Origin: Amphimedon queenslandica | Lineage: Eukaryota > Porifera > Demospongiae > Haplosclerida > Niphatidae | DNA length: 38,305 bases | Assembly: GCF_000090795.2 (NCBI RefSeq) | Contig: NW_003546267.1 | Coordinates: 136,927 to 175,231, forward strand | Direction: 5' to 3' | Part shown: piece after piece, positions 1 to 10,790 of the stretch | Layout: every line of letters starts with the position of its first letter | Position numbering within the stretch: position 1 is the stretch's first letter | The notes under the pieces: generated by a model | Seen by the model: only the letters and a program-made list of their open reading frames with translations | Told to the model about the DNA's origin: nothing | Databases searched by the model: none | Made by a program: the position numbers and the translations under genes

Positions 1-2450
1 AGCAAGATTGATGTATCGACTGACAACTAGATTGACAAGACTTTCCTTATGAAGATGAAGATGAAAAAAGGTGGCTGAACAAAACAACTAGTTTGCCGAT
101 TTTTGATTTTTCTCCCAGAAAAGGTCTAGAGCCACGCTAGTGGTACCATTTGAGTCCTCTCATCAAGATAAGGTCCTCTAAGAAGTCTGGTGAGCATAGG
201 AGGAGCTCGTTTTCCTGGTATAGCAAAGCTGCAAAAGTTGTGGTAGAAACTTTTTGGGGGTCAATCCTACTTAGTAATACTACTGCATTACTAATAAACA
301 TAAGGGATAAATGTGCTGTAGCATAAACAATCTTAGGAATTTCTTTACACTAATACACTTGTTGTTGTTAATTGGTTAATAGTAGTAACACTAGATGTTT
401 CAACCAAACAATAAGTACACACTGGATGGAAGTGCAGGTAATGATGCTACATAATCTATAACTAGGTGAATGTAAAACATTAAGGAGCGAGCAAAACGAT
501 TAACATTTTGATTAGCAATATACAATGTCTATGTCTACATAGACAATGCTGTATTGGCTATTAAACCTTGAATGTTGACTGATACGGTGAATAAGATGTC
601 AATACTTTGATGCAGAATTTGCATGGAAGGAATTTCATAGCTTCTAGCTTTGAGTGAAGAATGTCTGCAGTTATATAGATCTAGGATGGAAGATAGTTGG
701 TCTCAGAAGCCAGAAGGAGACTCCATTTGTTGTCTTTGGGTGCAAAAAGACCTATCTCTAGCATTTCTATTGGACCTCCACTCTTTTCTCCTCCTCAGTC
801 TTGCTCCTTCTGACGCTCATTATGAAGAAGTCGATGAGCTTCACGAGCATGTTGTGAATTACTCATGCTTTAACTTCAGCTTCTCTTGCTTTTTGAATAC
901 TCTTGAACTCCACTTGTCCAGTGATTACTGAAGTTGCTCTTTGTTTTTGCCCGTGGTACCATAATTATCCAAATTATCATTTTAAAATGTGTAATTGTTA
1001 CTTTTTATAAACGCGTAAATAGGAGTGACGTACGTGTACAAACAAACAGACAGACAGACAGACATACTCGACTCGACTATGTGGGGCTCGCTTTAGCTCG
1101 CCCCAAGAAGATAGTTTGTATAAGCCAAAGAAATTTTTTGTTGAGATACATATAAGAGTTTGGTAATGCAGATCTAATTTTTCGTCATTTTTGTTGGTAT
1201 TTTATTGATTTAATTTTATTGTCTTGGGTTCTGAAGATAATTTGTTACATGTATCAAAAATTTGTAGCAAAACATATCTTGAAATACAAGTTTCAGATTT
1301 CTCAAAATATACTAGTAAGCCTCAATTTCATTTTAGATTTATTCTGATCTTAACAGCCTTCTATGATTAAGGACATGTTAGACAAAGGGACATCGTTTCT
1401 TTCAGCTGTGTCTTGAAGAAAAGTAAGTGTGATGATGTGTTATGACAAAAATTGAAATCAATTACTTTATATTAGGATACTTTTAGTGTTGTAGTACCCA
1501 ACAGTCTTGGGTTCATTAACGTAAGTGAAGCATTTACATTACAAACAGTTTAGTGATCATAGCAAAAGAAATAAAATTATTAATAATTAGTAAGTTTTTG
1601 CTTTTTTGCATATTATGTGCTGTAAATGAAATAGATCAGAGACAGTTGTTTGAAACTTTCCACATAATTAGTTTTGCTGTTTAATTAATGGTTCATTTCA
1701 CCACTTTTCATGCCTAATTGGCATTTGTAACTGGAATTTTTCTAGCTGTCAATTATCCTAAAATAAACGACAGAACTTATATGGTAGATAAGTGAGGAAA
1801 AACAATACTTAAGGGAGGAGTACTTTACAAGGTAGCATTATAAAAAACATACAATTAACTGGCTACAACTTGAACTTAAATAGATCATTGAGAAAATGAG
1901 AACTATATAACATGCGAAATAGTTTTTCTGAATTGACCTACAATAGCTTCGTAGTGATTGTTTCATACCAATGATGCATAAAATCATTTTTAAAAGTTGC
2001 AAGTCAAAATTCTATATAGTATTTGCTGCATTCAAAAGGCTTTAGTGGTGATATCTACACTTCTTGTTTATTTATTTTTAAACTTGCATGTTACCATGTA
2101 CTACTTTACATAAGCATTTTTGTCTCTCCATTTGTATTTTGTAGGAAGTTCATGACAGGTTGAGTACTGATAATTCTGAAGTATCATTGCACTTTGTCCA
2201 TATTTTATTACCGTTTATTTATTAACAGAATGTGACATGCATCATTGCAAAAGTTAAGTTTTGCCTTGTGAACATTTTCACAAGCATCACTACCATTTTC
2301 AGTGTATCTACATGTACATTTATGTTCACTAAATTTAATGATATGTGTACCTAAATATGTCCGTAAAAACTTGGTTGAGAGTACTACTACTACAAAGTTA
2401 ACTAGCTCTACGATGTTTTGTCTTTAATTTACTGTTATATTTCAAGAGGT
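1..2450. other. Gene-poor AT-rich stretch
   Basis: I found no convincing coding region here. Open frames near 650-1155 begin at TTG or cross simple repeats and show no family motif. A (GACA)n microsatellite runs about 1047-1064, followed at 1082-1105 by an imperfect palindrome with arms TGGGGC and GCCCCA. That combination looks like the end of a small repeat element, but I cannot name it. The remainder is AT-rich sequence with scattered TACATGTA palindromes. Confidence 0.5.
1047..1105. repeat. GACA microsatellite plus GC-rich palindrome
   Basis: Four to five GACA units lead into ACTCGACTCG and then a 24-base imperfect palindrome whose outer arms are TGGGGC and GCCCCA. It is much richer in CpG than its surroundings. 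It probably marks the end of a short dispersed repeat (SINE- or MITE-like), but no second end could be fixed. Confidence 0.5.
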
Positions 2451-2454
2451 TTAA

Positions 2455-2764
2455 AGGCACTGTCTTTTAGGAATCTGAAAACTTTTATTCCTTCCTTTTT
2501 CAAGTATTATTACACCCAAATGCTACACATTTGTTAGGCATGCTGTGGACCTTCAATGTCCTATATCTGCTGCGCTGCAATGACTCCCTTTAGTGATGTC
2601 ATGCAAGGCCACGCCCCCAACCCGGAAGTGACTTGAAAGGATGTAAATGCAGTGGTTTTGCAAGCTTATATCTCCCTGCATAATTATTTTTCAGCTTTGA
2701 AAAGGAATATGCATTGGTTTTGGACATAAATCTAAATTTTTTGAAAATAGACTGGACTTACCCT
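2455..2764. mobile_element. Possible MITE flanked by TTAA
   Basis: The segment sits between TTAA at 2451-2454 and TTAA at 2765-2768. Its ends read AGGCACTGTC on the left and, as reverse complement, AGGGTAAGTCCAGTC on the right. They share AGG plus a gapped AGTC/TGTC pattern, so the terminal repeat is poor. TTAA target duplication and AGG ends are typical of Kolobok and piggyBac-like non-autonomous elements. There is no coding capacity. Confidence 0.35.
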
Positions 2765-3079
2765 TTAAATAAAGTAGGTGTTGCTTGGTAGAAAAATTGA
2801 CGTACATGTTATTGTTGATATCATAATTGTTGTAGTGCTATGGTTATGAGTACACTTTTGTTTGATCTGATTGACCTGAACAAAAATATTATATTTAAAT
2901 TCCTAATAATCCATTTGAGTATAATCAACAGACTTCAATTGTGGGTAAAAATCCATGAAAAGTAGTACTTATTATTATCATTAATATAATATTGGTAATT
3001 ATATTTAGTACTTTGTACATGTAATTACGCTAAGTTTTCTATTGTACATGTACAAGGATAGAAACAACAACATACTGTA

Positions 3080-3268
3080 TATAGTGGAAAATTTCATGGT
3101 GCTTTATATTATGATTGCATAATTATGGTTTTGATATTGGCGAATTTGTTGTTAAAAGTCATTGAACATACTCAGAGTAACGCAATATAGTTGATTTCAT
3201 TTTGGCAAATTTATCATTAATTTATTTGCCAATCTTGAAGTTAAACTTTGCCAATTTTTCCCACTATA
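3080..3268. mobile_element. 189-bp MITE with TATAGTGG ends
   Basis: The left end reads TATAGTGGAAAATTTC and the right end, reverse-complemented, TATAGTGGGAAAAATTGG. The shared ends are about 17 bp with one substitution and an indel, and the flanks are TA. The interior repeats variants of TTGGCAAA/TTTGCCAA and has no open frame. Size and ends fit a miniature inverted-repeat transposable element, perhaps Tc1/mariner-mobilised. Confidence 0.55.
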
Positions 3269-3868
3269 ATATGGTATATTGTATTTCATGCAGTTGTTCT
3301 TAATGTACAGATATAAGTACACTGGTATTCTAAATTAATTTATGCAATGAAATCACTTACTTAAGGAACTGTTGACAGATAATGTGAAAAAGTTGTTTAA
3401 TAGTGGTTTCAATGACCAAGTTGACTATGAAAGACAAGGAAAGAATAATTCAATGTCTAACCCTTCACAGTGTCATATCGCATTCTTTGGCTGAACTGTC
3501 ACTGTTACAAGAAAGTATCTGGAAAATTGAATGCATGAAGGAGGTTTTTGCTAATTATTCTGATTTACTTTGGTCATTCTATTGTATGTGTAACCAGAAT
3601 ATTCTGCTGACAACTAGTATGTCAAAATAACAATATTTGCACTCTTTACATTTAATATATTTTAGATAACCTGCGACAACTCTTCACTACAGTCAAATTC
3701 TCTTAAAAGGGAAGCAATGCAAGACATGGGGAGGAGGCAGCATATATGATCTTTGTTACATATATGGAAGTTTTCGAAGGAGGTTAATGACTATAACCCC
3801 AAAATATTTATTTGGCATGTTTTTTTGTAAGTGTAGGTTCTCATATTTTCAAACTTAAGATTCTTCCT

Positions 3869-4075
3869 TTTTTCACTGAAGCAGATAGTGCTCCTCCTCA
3901 TGGATATCAATCTCTGACCTTGAAATTCAATAACAAAATTATATGTCCTGCTGCCTCTACCTGTGCTAAAGAGCAAGCATTACCAACAATGCACAAGGAC
4001 TACTCTTACTCTGTCTTCAAGGAACACATGCATCTTCCTCTAATAACAATACATGGAGGATTTGGATTTTTCTAA
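3869..4075 (+). pseudogene. C-terminal exon of a HECT ubiquitin ligase (G2E3-like)
   Basis: This is the last exon of a HECT-domain protein. The HECT C-lobe accepts ubiquitin on a cysteine and passes it to substrate. The open frame reads FTEADSAPPHGYQSL, then CPAASTCAKEQALP with STC in the position of the catalytic cysteine, then DYSYSVFKEHM and GGFGFF before TAA. The order AD-x-PP-G-Y, A-STC, LP, FK, HGGFG is that of G2/M-phase-specific E3-like HECT ends, where the protein also stops a few residues after GGFG. A pyrimidine-rich tract ending in AG lies just upstream of the first conserved residues. I could not find a clean upstream exon; an open frame at 3403-3630 is in a plausible place but has no recognisable motif. 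It is probably a fragment, though it may be the end of a gene whose other exons are too diverged to see. Confidence 0.6.
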
Positions 4076-4176
4076 TAATTAACTTTATTAATCTATTGGT
4101 TCATGGTACTTTGTTATTACTGTATGTTATTATGCAATGGACATTTTTTACATTACTTGACTTTGCATCTAATCCT

Positions 4177-4388
4177 TTAACCAATATTCAATTTTTGAGA
4201 TATGAAATGCAATAGATTCATGTTGATATATACACCAAGACAGTCACTGTTGCCGAAAGGAGAGAAACTTTCACGAAGGTCATCATAGTCATTTTCTGAC
4301 GGGATTACCTATTGCTGGTACATGTATCTGGTCTTCCTCATGTGTGTCTGGCAATGGTCCATCCAAATCAATGCCAAAGGAAGGAAGA
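4177..4388 (-). pseudogene. C-terminal tail of an HTH/integrase-core transposon gene
   Basis: Read leftwards, the segment gives FGIDLDGPLPDTHEEDQIHVPAIGNPV, then after a one-base shift SENDYDDLRESFSPF and GNSDCLGVYI, ending at TAA. The pattern of an acidic V-P-x-x-NP-L region, then NPL/SPF, then LG-I/V-Y is what I know from the C-termini of invertebrate genes that combine a helix-turn-helix domain with a retroviral-type integrase core. A better preserved relative lies at 33085-34180 in this window. No catalytic core is visible upstream on the minus strand before about 4780, so this is a stranded tail. Attribution rests on family memory, so confidence is moderate. Confidence 0.4.
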
Positions 4389-4849
4389 GTTCTCTATTAC
4401 AATAAAAATTATGTAAATCCTCAGGCTGTACATAAAATGGTTTTGATTTAACAACCTAAAATCATGATTTAAAAAATTATGTCACATGGTCTGAGAAAAT
4501 CGATCTTAACACAGAAAAATTGGAAAATTTTATTATTTAATCAAAGAATTGTTCTTGAATCTCTATCGATTGGTACCCATCTAGAGTTATAAGCCTTCGT
4601 ATATCGTTGTTCCAAGCAGAAAGAAGTTAGTCTTGCGCAGCCACACAATTCTCAAGCCTACAGTCATTTGGATGGATGGTGGGAATTGGGAAAGGGTCAG
4701 GTAGATTGACTTGGATCCACTTGTTCAATGGATAACTGTGAGCTGGTTGGTGAAAATTAATTGTCAGAATTTGACTATCATGAATAATAATAATAGTTAA
4801 ATTATATTAATAATAGTATATTGATATATAACAGTAACGACTGATAGTT

Positions 4850-6075
4850 TGATGGCTACTATTCTTGAAGTTGGCACTAATCTGGGCTTCCTTTTGTAAG
4901 AGAAACAGATAGAAGCAATCAGTGCCTTTGTCAGTGGGAAAGATGTATTCGTCTCATTACCAACGGGCTATGGGAAGTCCATTAACTAAGCTTTATTACC
5001 ATCAGTGTTTGATATAGTAAAAGGTAAGCAGGCGATACTTTCTTGTTGTGATTATTAGTGTATCTTTAAGGGAAGAGAGGTTCAATAGTTGTTTGTGAGT
5101 CCACTTACCTCATTGATGATGGACCAGAGAACCAAATTTACACCAACGGGGTACTGAAACAGAATTTGTTGGAGAAGACAAACATGATAATGATGCCATA
5201 AAAAGAGTATTACGAGGGAAAGTTCAGCTTGTATTTATCAGTCCTGAAAGTATAATGACTGATGTGCAATAAAGGAATATGCCACTATCCAAGACTTATA
5301 AGAAAAGTTTGGTAGCATTAGTAGTTGATGAGGCGAGGCACATAGTGTTAAGACCTGGTAAATACTTGTAGTTACTGTGCATGTATTTCATTTACTAATT
5401 TATATTTTTCGTATAGGAGTAATGACTTCCAAATTGCCTATGCTCACCTTGGAGAGATCAGAAGTTTGATCAGTGACAACGTTAATGTGTTGGCACTCAC
5501 TGCTACCGCTACCAAGGAAACATGTAAATCAGTATGCTCACGTTTGTCTCTGTGTGATCCAGGAATTGTGGGATGCTCATCATATCGAGCAAACATTACT
5601 TATGTTATAAAAACAGTGCCAAAAATGGATGTTTTTTGTAAGCGTATTGCTAGAGACATTAAGAGAATGGGTATCGACGATAGCAAGACTGTACAGATCT
5701 TTATGATCAACTTCGTTTCTACTTGGGTGATAACATTCCATGTCCTCCTGGTTATCCTGTTTTAGTAAAACATTGTACTGTCAATATTTTTACCAGAGCA
5801 TGAACAGAAACTAATAAGGAAAACGTTATTAATCACTTCTGCAATATTAAATTCAAGTCAGGTGTAGTGATAGCTACAACGGCTTTTGGCATGGGCATTG
5901 ATTGCCCTGACAACCAAGTAGTGTATCACTGGGGTCCACATCTTGCCTGGAAGATAATGCTCAGGAGACAGGAAAAGCTGGATGAAATGGCCGGTCATCT
6001 AAAGCAATTTTGCCTCATAAAACAATTAACAAGTTTGTAGCTGATGATGTTAGGACGAATCTCAAACAATTATAA
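4850..6075 (+). pseudogene. RecQ-like DNA helicase pseudogene
   Basis: RecQ helicases are ATP-driven 3'-5' DNA-unwinding enzymes. In order are visible: EKQIEAI and FVSGKDVFVSLPTGYGKS (motif 0 region and Walker A, about 4900-4980); after a short intron VVCVSPLTSLMMDQ (motif Ia) and LVFISPES; VALVVDEAR, where the DEAH box has become DEAR; after a second intron FQIAYAHLGEIRSL and LALTATAT (motif III); IATTAFGMGIDCPD (motif V); and QETGKAG-stop-NG, which is motif VI. Lesions include TAA before the first EKQ and after KSIN, TAA in DVQ-stop-RNM, a frameshift near 5700, TGA after IFTRA, a frameshift near 5957 and TGA at the motif VI arginine. The frame ends near 6075, and a MITE begins 50 bp further on. 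Such short RecQ-like copies are multiplied in sponge and cnidarian genomes. This copy cannot make a working helicase unless assembly errors account for the breaks. Confidence 0.85.
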
Positions 6076-6128
6076 ACTACAATTCCTTTTTAAGGCAGAA
6101 ATCAAAGATGCTAAAAATTGTTGTGATA

Positions 6129-6685
6129 CCGTAGGACGATTTATATTTGCAACTGCTAATATTCACGAATTCTTCCCGCCACTAGCAGTTGCCATAGCAA
6201 CCCGATGCTATTTTAATTGAAAACGGTGCGGTATTGAAGCACAGCACCAGGCTGCAGTGTTCTTGAGTTGTTATTCTTGCTGTTACTAATTTTTGGACTC
6301 TTTGAAGCTGCATTAGCCAATTCTTTTAGAAAGACTCTACTCACTCTCCCTCGATGTGTCTTGGGACTCTCCACCCATTCTAGTTAGTGCTTATTGACTT
6401 GGGTGTAGTTTAAAATCATGGACCGACCAGCACTGATTTTGCAGCAAAGAGCTCGAAGGTAGTGGTCCATCTATACAAGAAGATAGCGGATAAAGAACTG
6501 GAGTCTGGATGTTTCTACTAAAACTGCTAGAGAATAGATGATTTGCTGCTCAACACAGTAATTGTATAAACACGTTGTCAATTGTCATAGCAACTATCAA
6601 TTGGTTTCCATAGTATTTAATTGAACTTCTTTATTAGTATTATTGTCGCGAATACTAGCAGTTGCTTATATAAATCGTCCTACGG
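6129..6685. mobile_element. 557-bp MITE with CCGTAGGACG terminal repeats
   Basis: The ends are long inverted repeats. The left reads CCGTAGGACGATTTATAT then GCAACTGCTAATATTC; the right, reverse-complemented, begins CCGTAGGACGATTTATAT then GCAACTGCTAGTATTC. Flanking TA on each side (6127-6128 and 6686-6687) gives a TA target duplication, as in Tc1/mariner-type insertion. The interior has no long open frame. A related arm occurs at 35026-35155, upstream of the HIRAN-like gene, so this is a dispersed family. Confidence 0.85.
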
Positions 6686-6831
6686 TATTTGTTGCAATGA
6701 TATTTATTGAGTGTAGCATAGTGACATTACACAAATAATTTACATGCATTCTAAATGATTTGTTTTACAATCAATTTAAACAAAAGAATTTAGAATTAGA
6801 AAATGGCAGAAGGAATGACATAGTCAACAAT

Positions 6832-9084
6832 TCATTCAGTCACACTGTCATAATCAGTTTTCACAAGCAAGCAATTTGTGAATGAAAATTTCTTGTATGA
6901 TCTATTTCTTTGGTTACAAATGTCACATTCAGTCAGCTGATCAAGCACTAGCTTAAAATCTTTATCATGAGATGGAGTTGCGTGCTTTGTGGAATCTGCA
7001 CTGACACCTAAGGATTTACTAAAAGCCCAACATATATCGTCAACTACACCAATTGCTTTTGCTGCTCTCTGTATTGTTGATGGTTTCACGTTAGGCCAAA
7101 GCTTGTCTTCTTTAAATGATAGTTTAAACGTTCAAAGTACAAATCACATGGCATATTACAACCTTGTCTGCCCTTGGTATTTACAAATCGTCCGGTAATG
7201 ATTTGAGTTGTGACTCTTTCTGAAGCCATAAAATGAACTTTGATGAGAAATTTTGTTGCCTCTTTTACATAATGTCTATGCCGTTTTTTTGAACAGAAAT
7301 AAAAGAAACTTTCTAATGTCAATAATTCTATGACCATCTCCTTCTTGTACAGCATCATAATAATTAGCCCAAATCAAACCAAGTGTAAGTACCTTGCATC
7401 CATAACTGATAACTCCATCTACATGAACATTATTATTTGTCTCTAGACGCACATGCTTTTCAATGATTGACTCTGCTACATCCTTAACAGTGCAGTCATC
7501 ACTTAGTACCTGATTTTCAGCAACTGAAACAATGTGTGCTTCAAAAATCAGTCTGAAAAAATTGTCTGCAGCTTGCATAATTTTTGTGGGTCCTGTGGTA
7601 AAGATGTCTGAATAATAAAAATTTTCAACTGTGCCAGTGTCACTTTATCTACAGTCGAATTCACTTCATACAATCTGGTCCGTATCACTTTAAAATGCAA
7701 AACGTACATGTATCTTAGTAACTTGACTAAGTACCAACATACTTTCATCAACGTTAATCCAGCATGCCAATCCTCTAACACTGGTAAGAAACCCTGTAAT
7801 TGATCTTCCACATCATCATGCCCATAAAAAATGTTTATTGCTCCTCGAGCACGTGCAACTGTAAGCTGATCACCTCCAAACACAGTAGTCCATGTGTCTA
7901 ATCTGCGTAGTCCTTGTAACTCACAACTGGGTAATTCATATTTCTGATTCTTCCTAATTTGGGAACGTAACTATAGTGCCTCTCCAATATTTTACATATC
8001 TCATCAACTTTATTTTCATTATATAAGTCAATACCTAGTGACACCTACATGTATATGAGTGTAATGTTTAATATGGTTACATATTTTGTAAAACTAACCG
8101 TCTCAGATTTCATTTTCATTTCTTGTGAGTATTGGTGTGGTATGAGCCATGTTACAGTCGGTGCAGCAGATTTAAACTTATTGATATCAGTAACTAATAT
8201 TCTAATGACAGAATTTTAAACAGTGTGATTTGCATTAACCATTGATTTACTTTGATATCAAAGTGACAGAAGTATCCTTTAATTATTGACTATCATCGTC
8301 TGATGGTAACAACTGACGTACATCAATTTCTCATGATGGAGGTAATTCAGACAGGCTGCCTAGATCCACTCTGTCCTTTACAGCATAAGAAATGATGAGA
8401 CATGGTACAGTCGTCTATTCTCTGGAAAGTACGTCTAAAGTTTACGTCAGTGTTATCTTTTACAATCTTAAACCCACTCCACTCACTACAGTCATTTATT
8501 AGAAATGAATCTGTTAAGACAAATAATTTAAAATTTTATTGCATGTCATGTTACCATTGTCATTTATTGTCAGATCTTGTGTCATAATGTCTTCATTTTC
8601 AGCTTCATTATCCATACCTAAATTATATATGAAATACAACTTGCCAAAGAATCGTCAAACCCACCACCATCCTCATCCTCAATGTCATCCGCAAACACAA
8701 CATCATTATCATTATCAATGTCCTCATTATTCACTTCGGTTACATCGTTATTCATAAAAGACTCTTCATTACTGCATGCCTTTTCTTCCTCGCTTTTGCC
8801 ACAACATTCAGCATCACACCTGTACAGAATTGTATATCACATTATTGCACTCATCATGTTACTGAACATCTTTCTCATTCTCAAAGACATCATCATGAGC
8901 CTCATCCATACAGCTACCATCATTTGAAACAACACCTTCACTACTGCCAGAATTATCTATTTCTGATATTAATATTATTACACAAGTAAATTTCCTTACC
9001 ATTTATTTCAAAATCTCTATCATCAGTAAAACTGTGTGGCAATTCTTCAAAATTGGGCAGATGAGTACAACTACTTCCTGTTTT
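6832..9084 (-). pseudogene. DUF6589-family gene, multi-exon, several frameshifts
   Basis: DUF6589 proteins are large metazoan and fungal proteins of unknown function, widely suspected to be transposase-derived. Minus-strand exons: 9084-9000 (THLPNFEELPHSF), 8962-8863 (acidic, DEAHDDVFE), from 8819 (CDAECCGKSEEEKAC then Asp/Asn-rich), and from about 8508, after acceptor TTAACAG, the family N-part (CSEWSGFKIVKDNTDVN, CTMSHHFLCC). Next come VTDINKFKSAAPTVTWLIPHQ and YSQEMKMKSET with a donor near 8099, then VSLGIDLYNENKVDEI. The most diagnostic block is WTTVFGGDQLTVARARGA (7900-7840), then EDWHAGLTLMKV, LTLGLIWANYYDAVQEGDGHR, GRFVNTKGRQGCNMPCDLYFERLN and NVKPSTIQRAAKAIG, ending at TGA in 6832-6834. 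Introns are tiny: 8999-8963 is 37 bp and 8862-8820 is 43 bp, both in phase. One-base shifts occur near 8620, 7960, 7575, 7285 (in a homopolymer) and 7095. The first exon is not resolved. Confidence 0.8.
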
Positions 9085-9134
9085 CTGTGGAAATAATAAA
9101 TATTACTTACAGTATAGTGCAAAAAAAGCTAAGT

Positions 9135-9176
9135 AGAGCGAAGTACCACTGCAGTACTGTCAGCAAACTTCGCTCT
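9135..9176. repeat. Short perfect inverted repeat (hairpin)
   Basis: AGAGCGAAGT at 9135-9144 is repeated as its exact reverse complement ACTTCGCTCT at 9167-9176, with a 22-base spacer. It lies between the minus-strand DUF6589 gene and the plus-strand Tc1 copy, at the left edge of a CpG-rich segment. Function unknown. Confidence 0.6.
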
Positions 9177-9420
9177 AACAGCGGGAGTATATGCATGCAC
9201 GCATTCTAGCCTTCTATTGTGCGCTGCGGTGCTGCTCTACCGTGCTGTGCGGTTGCAGTGCGATGAAGTACCCTCTCACTGCACCCGACCAAAGCGACCA
9301 AGGATGGTGAAGCGCGTTCTACCTTCTAGGTCTGTTAACTCACGTGAGAGGACACAAGATCACCGAAGGACAGCGTGAATTTGTCACAGCGCCAAGGATC
9401 AGGAGACAAGAATGGTGTCT
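9170..9420. promoter_or_regulatory. CpG-rich spacer between divergent genes
   Basis: About fifteen CpG dinucleotides fall in roughly 230 bases, far denser than in the AT-rich surroundings. The segment lies between the minus-strand DUF6589 gene and the plus-strand Tc1 remnant. In animals with heavily methylated genomes, CpG-rich gaps between divergent genes are often unmethylated promoters. That role is an inference; no TATA box or initiator can be placed with certainty. Confidence 0.35.
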
Positions 9421-9552
9421 AGCACATATAAAAAGCAGAGAATATTGTAAGAAGGCTTATTTTATTTGTGTTTCATTGTTAATAGAAACTCCATCATTAT
9501 TGAAATCATTATTATATATAAAAATTGTAAAAAACATCAGTTGTAGGATATA

Positions 9553-10727
9553 AATCAACAACCATCGTTGAATCGTTAAGAAGAGAAGGACTTGATGTAA
9601 AAGTCAGTGCAGTACATAGATTGTTAAAGAAGTATGTAGAAACTGGCAGCACAACCCGTCGTCCAGGTTTGTGAATTGGGATAGTTTATGAAGTGTTGAT
9701 TGATTGTGATTACTTTGATATAATTATAATTATTCTACTGCCATTAAAAAACAAAATTTAAAATAACTGATACTGATACATTAACAGACATTTTCATGCA
9801 GGTTCACGTCTATCTAAAATTACATGAGATGTATTACATATTGTTCAAGATCAAATGCGTACTGATGACGAAACAACAGCAATCCAGTTACACAAAATCC
9901 TGGTTGATCAAGGGCACCCATTATCATTGAAGACTATACTAGCTTCTCGAGAAAGGCTTGGCTGGACTTTTCGTGGAAGTGCCTGGACTTTTCGTGGAAG
10001 TGCCTGTTGCCAGATTATGCAAGAGGCAAATAAGCAGAAAAACTTGGACTGGGCAATGGATCACTTAAATGAGTGACAGAGCAATGGATTTGAGGACATA
10101 CTAAGGACAGATGAATCAAGGTTTCAAATGGAATGCCACAGGAGATTTTGCTACAGGAAGAATGGAGAAAAGCTAAACCTAAACCCAGGTCAGCCATAAT
10201 TATACTGCTTGGTTGTTATAATATTATGCATCATTTCATAGGCCAAAGCATCCTGTGAATGTTCATTATTGGGGTGGAATTAGTTGTAAGGGAGCAACAC
10301 CAATTGTTATTGTTGAGGGAGTCGTGAATGTTAATGGATTTATTAAAGTGCTCGAAGCAGGACTCCTATCTTATCTTAGAGTAAATCAGTGAGCGCTAAA
10401 TTTATGCAAGACAATGATCTGAAGCACACTTCAAGGGAAGTAAAAGATTGGCTAGACAGTAGAGACATAAATCCGTGGAAGAGCCCAGCTGAGTCGCCTG
10501 ACTTACACCCAAATTGAATATTTATGGCACAAGTTAAAAGAGTAAATTCGACGGGAAGTAAAACCAAAGCACAAGGATGTGCTAGTGGGAGGGATAATTG
10601 AATTTTGGAAAACAGTTGATGTTCAAAAGTGCAAAAAGTATATTGGCAACCTTAAAAAAGTAGTGCATAAAGTGATTGAAATGAGAGGAGGACCAACAGG
10701 ATATTCATTATTGTACTGTAATTATTA
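9553..10727 (+). pseudogene. Tc1-like (DD34E) transposase pseudogene
   Basis: Tc1 transposases cut and paste DNA through a DDE catalytic triad. Three coding blocks are visible. First, YKSTTIVESLRREGLDVKV to TGSTTRRPG, the second helix-turn-helix and GRPR-like motif. Second, after a short intron, DETTAIQLHKILVDQGHPLS, ILASRERLGWTFRGSA and ANKQKNLDWA, then ILRTDESRFQME with the first Asp and HRRFCYRKNG. Third, after another short intron, HPVNVHYWGGISCKGATPI, MQDNDLKHTS with the second Asp, AESPDLHP, then after a one-base insertion IEYLWHKLKE with the Glu, and GGPTGY at the end. Spacing between second Asp and Glu is 34 once the extra base is discounted. Lesions are TGA after LSKIT, TGA after DHLNE, a frameshift after LRVNQ, the insertion before the Glu and TAA after KLKE. 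WTFRGSA is tandemly duplicated. The N-terminal exon upstream of 9553 is uncertain. Confidence 0.88.
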
Positions 10728-10790
10728 GTAATATTAAAACCAAAACAAATTATATACATATAATTTTAACCTCACACTTTCAGTCTACAC

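Noticed and set aside
650-1155. Two plus-strand open frames as genes
   Set aside because: The first starts at TTG and neither shows motifs; the second crosses a GACA microsatellite.
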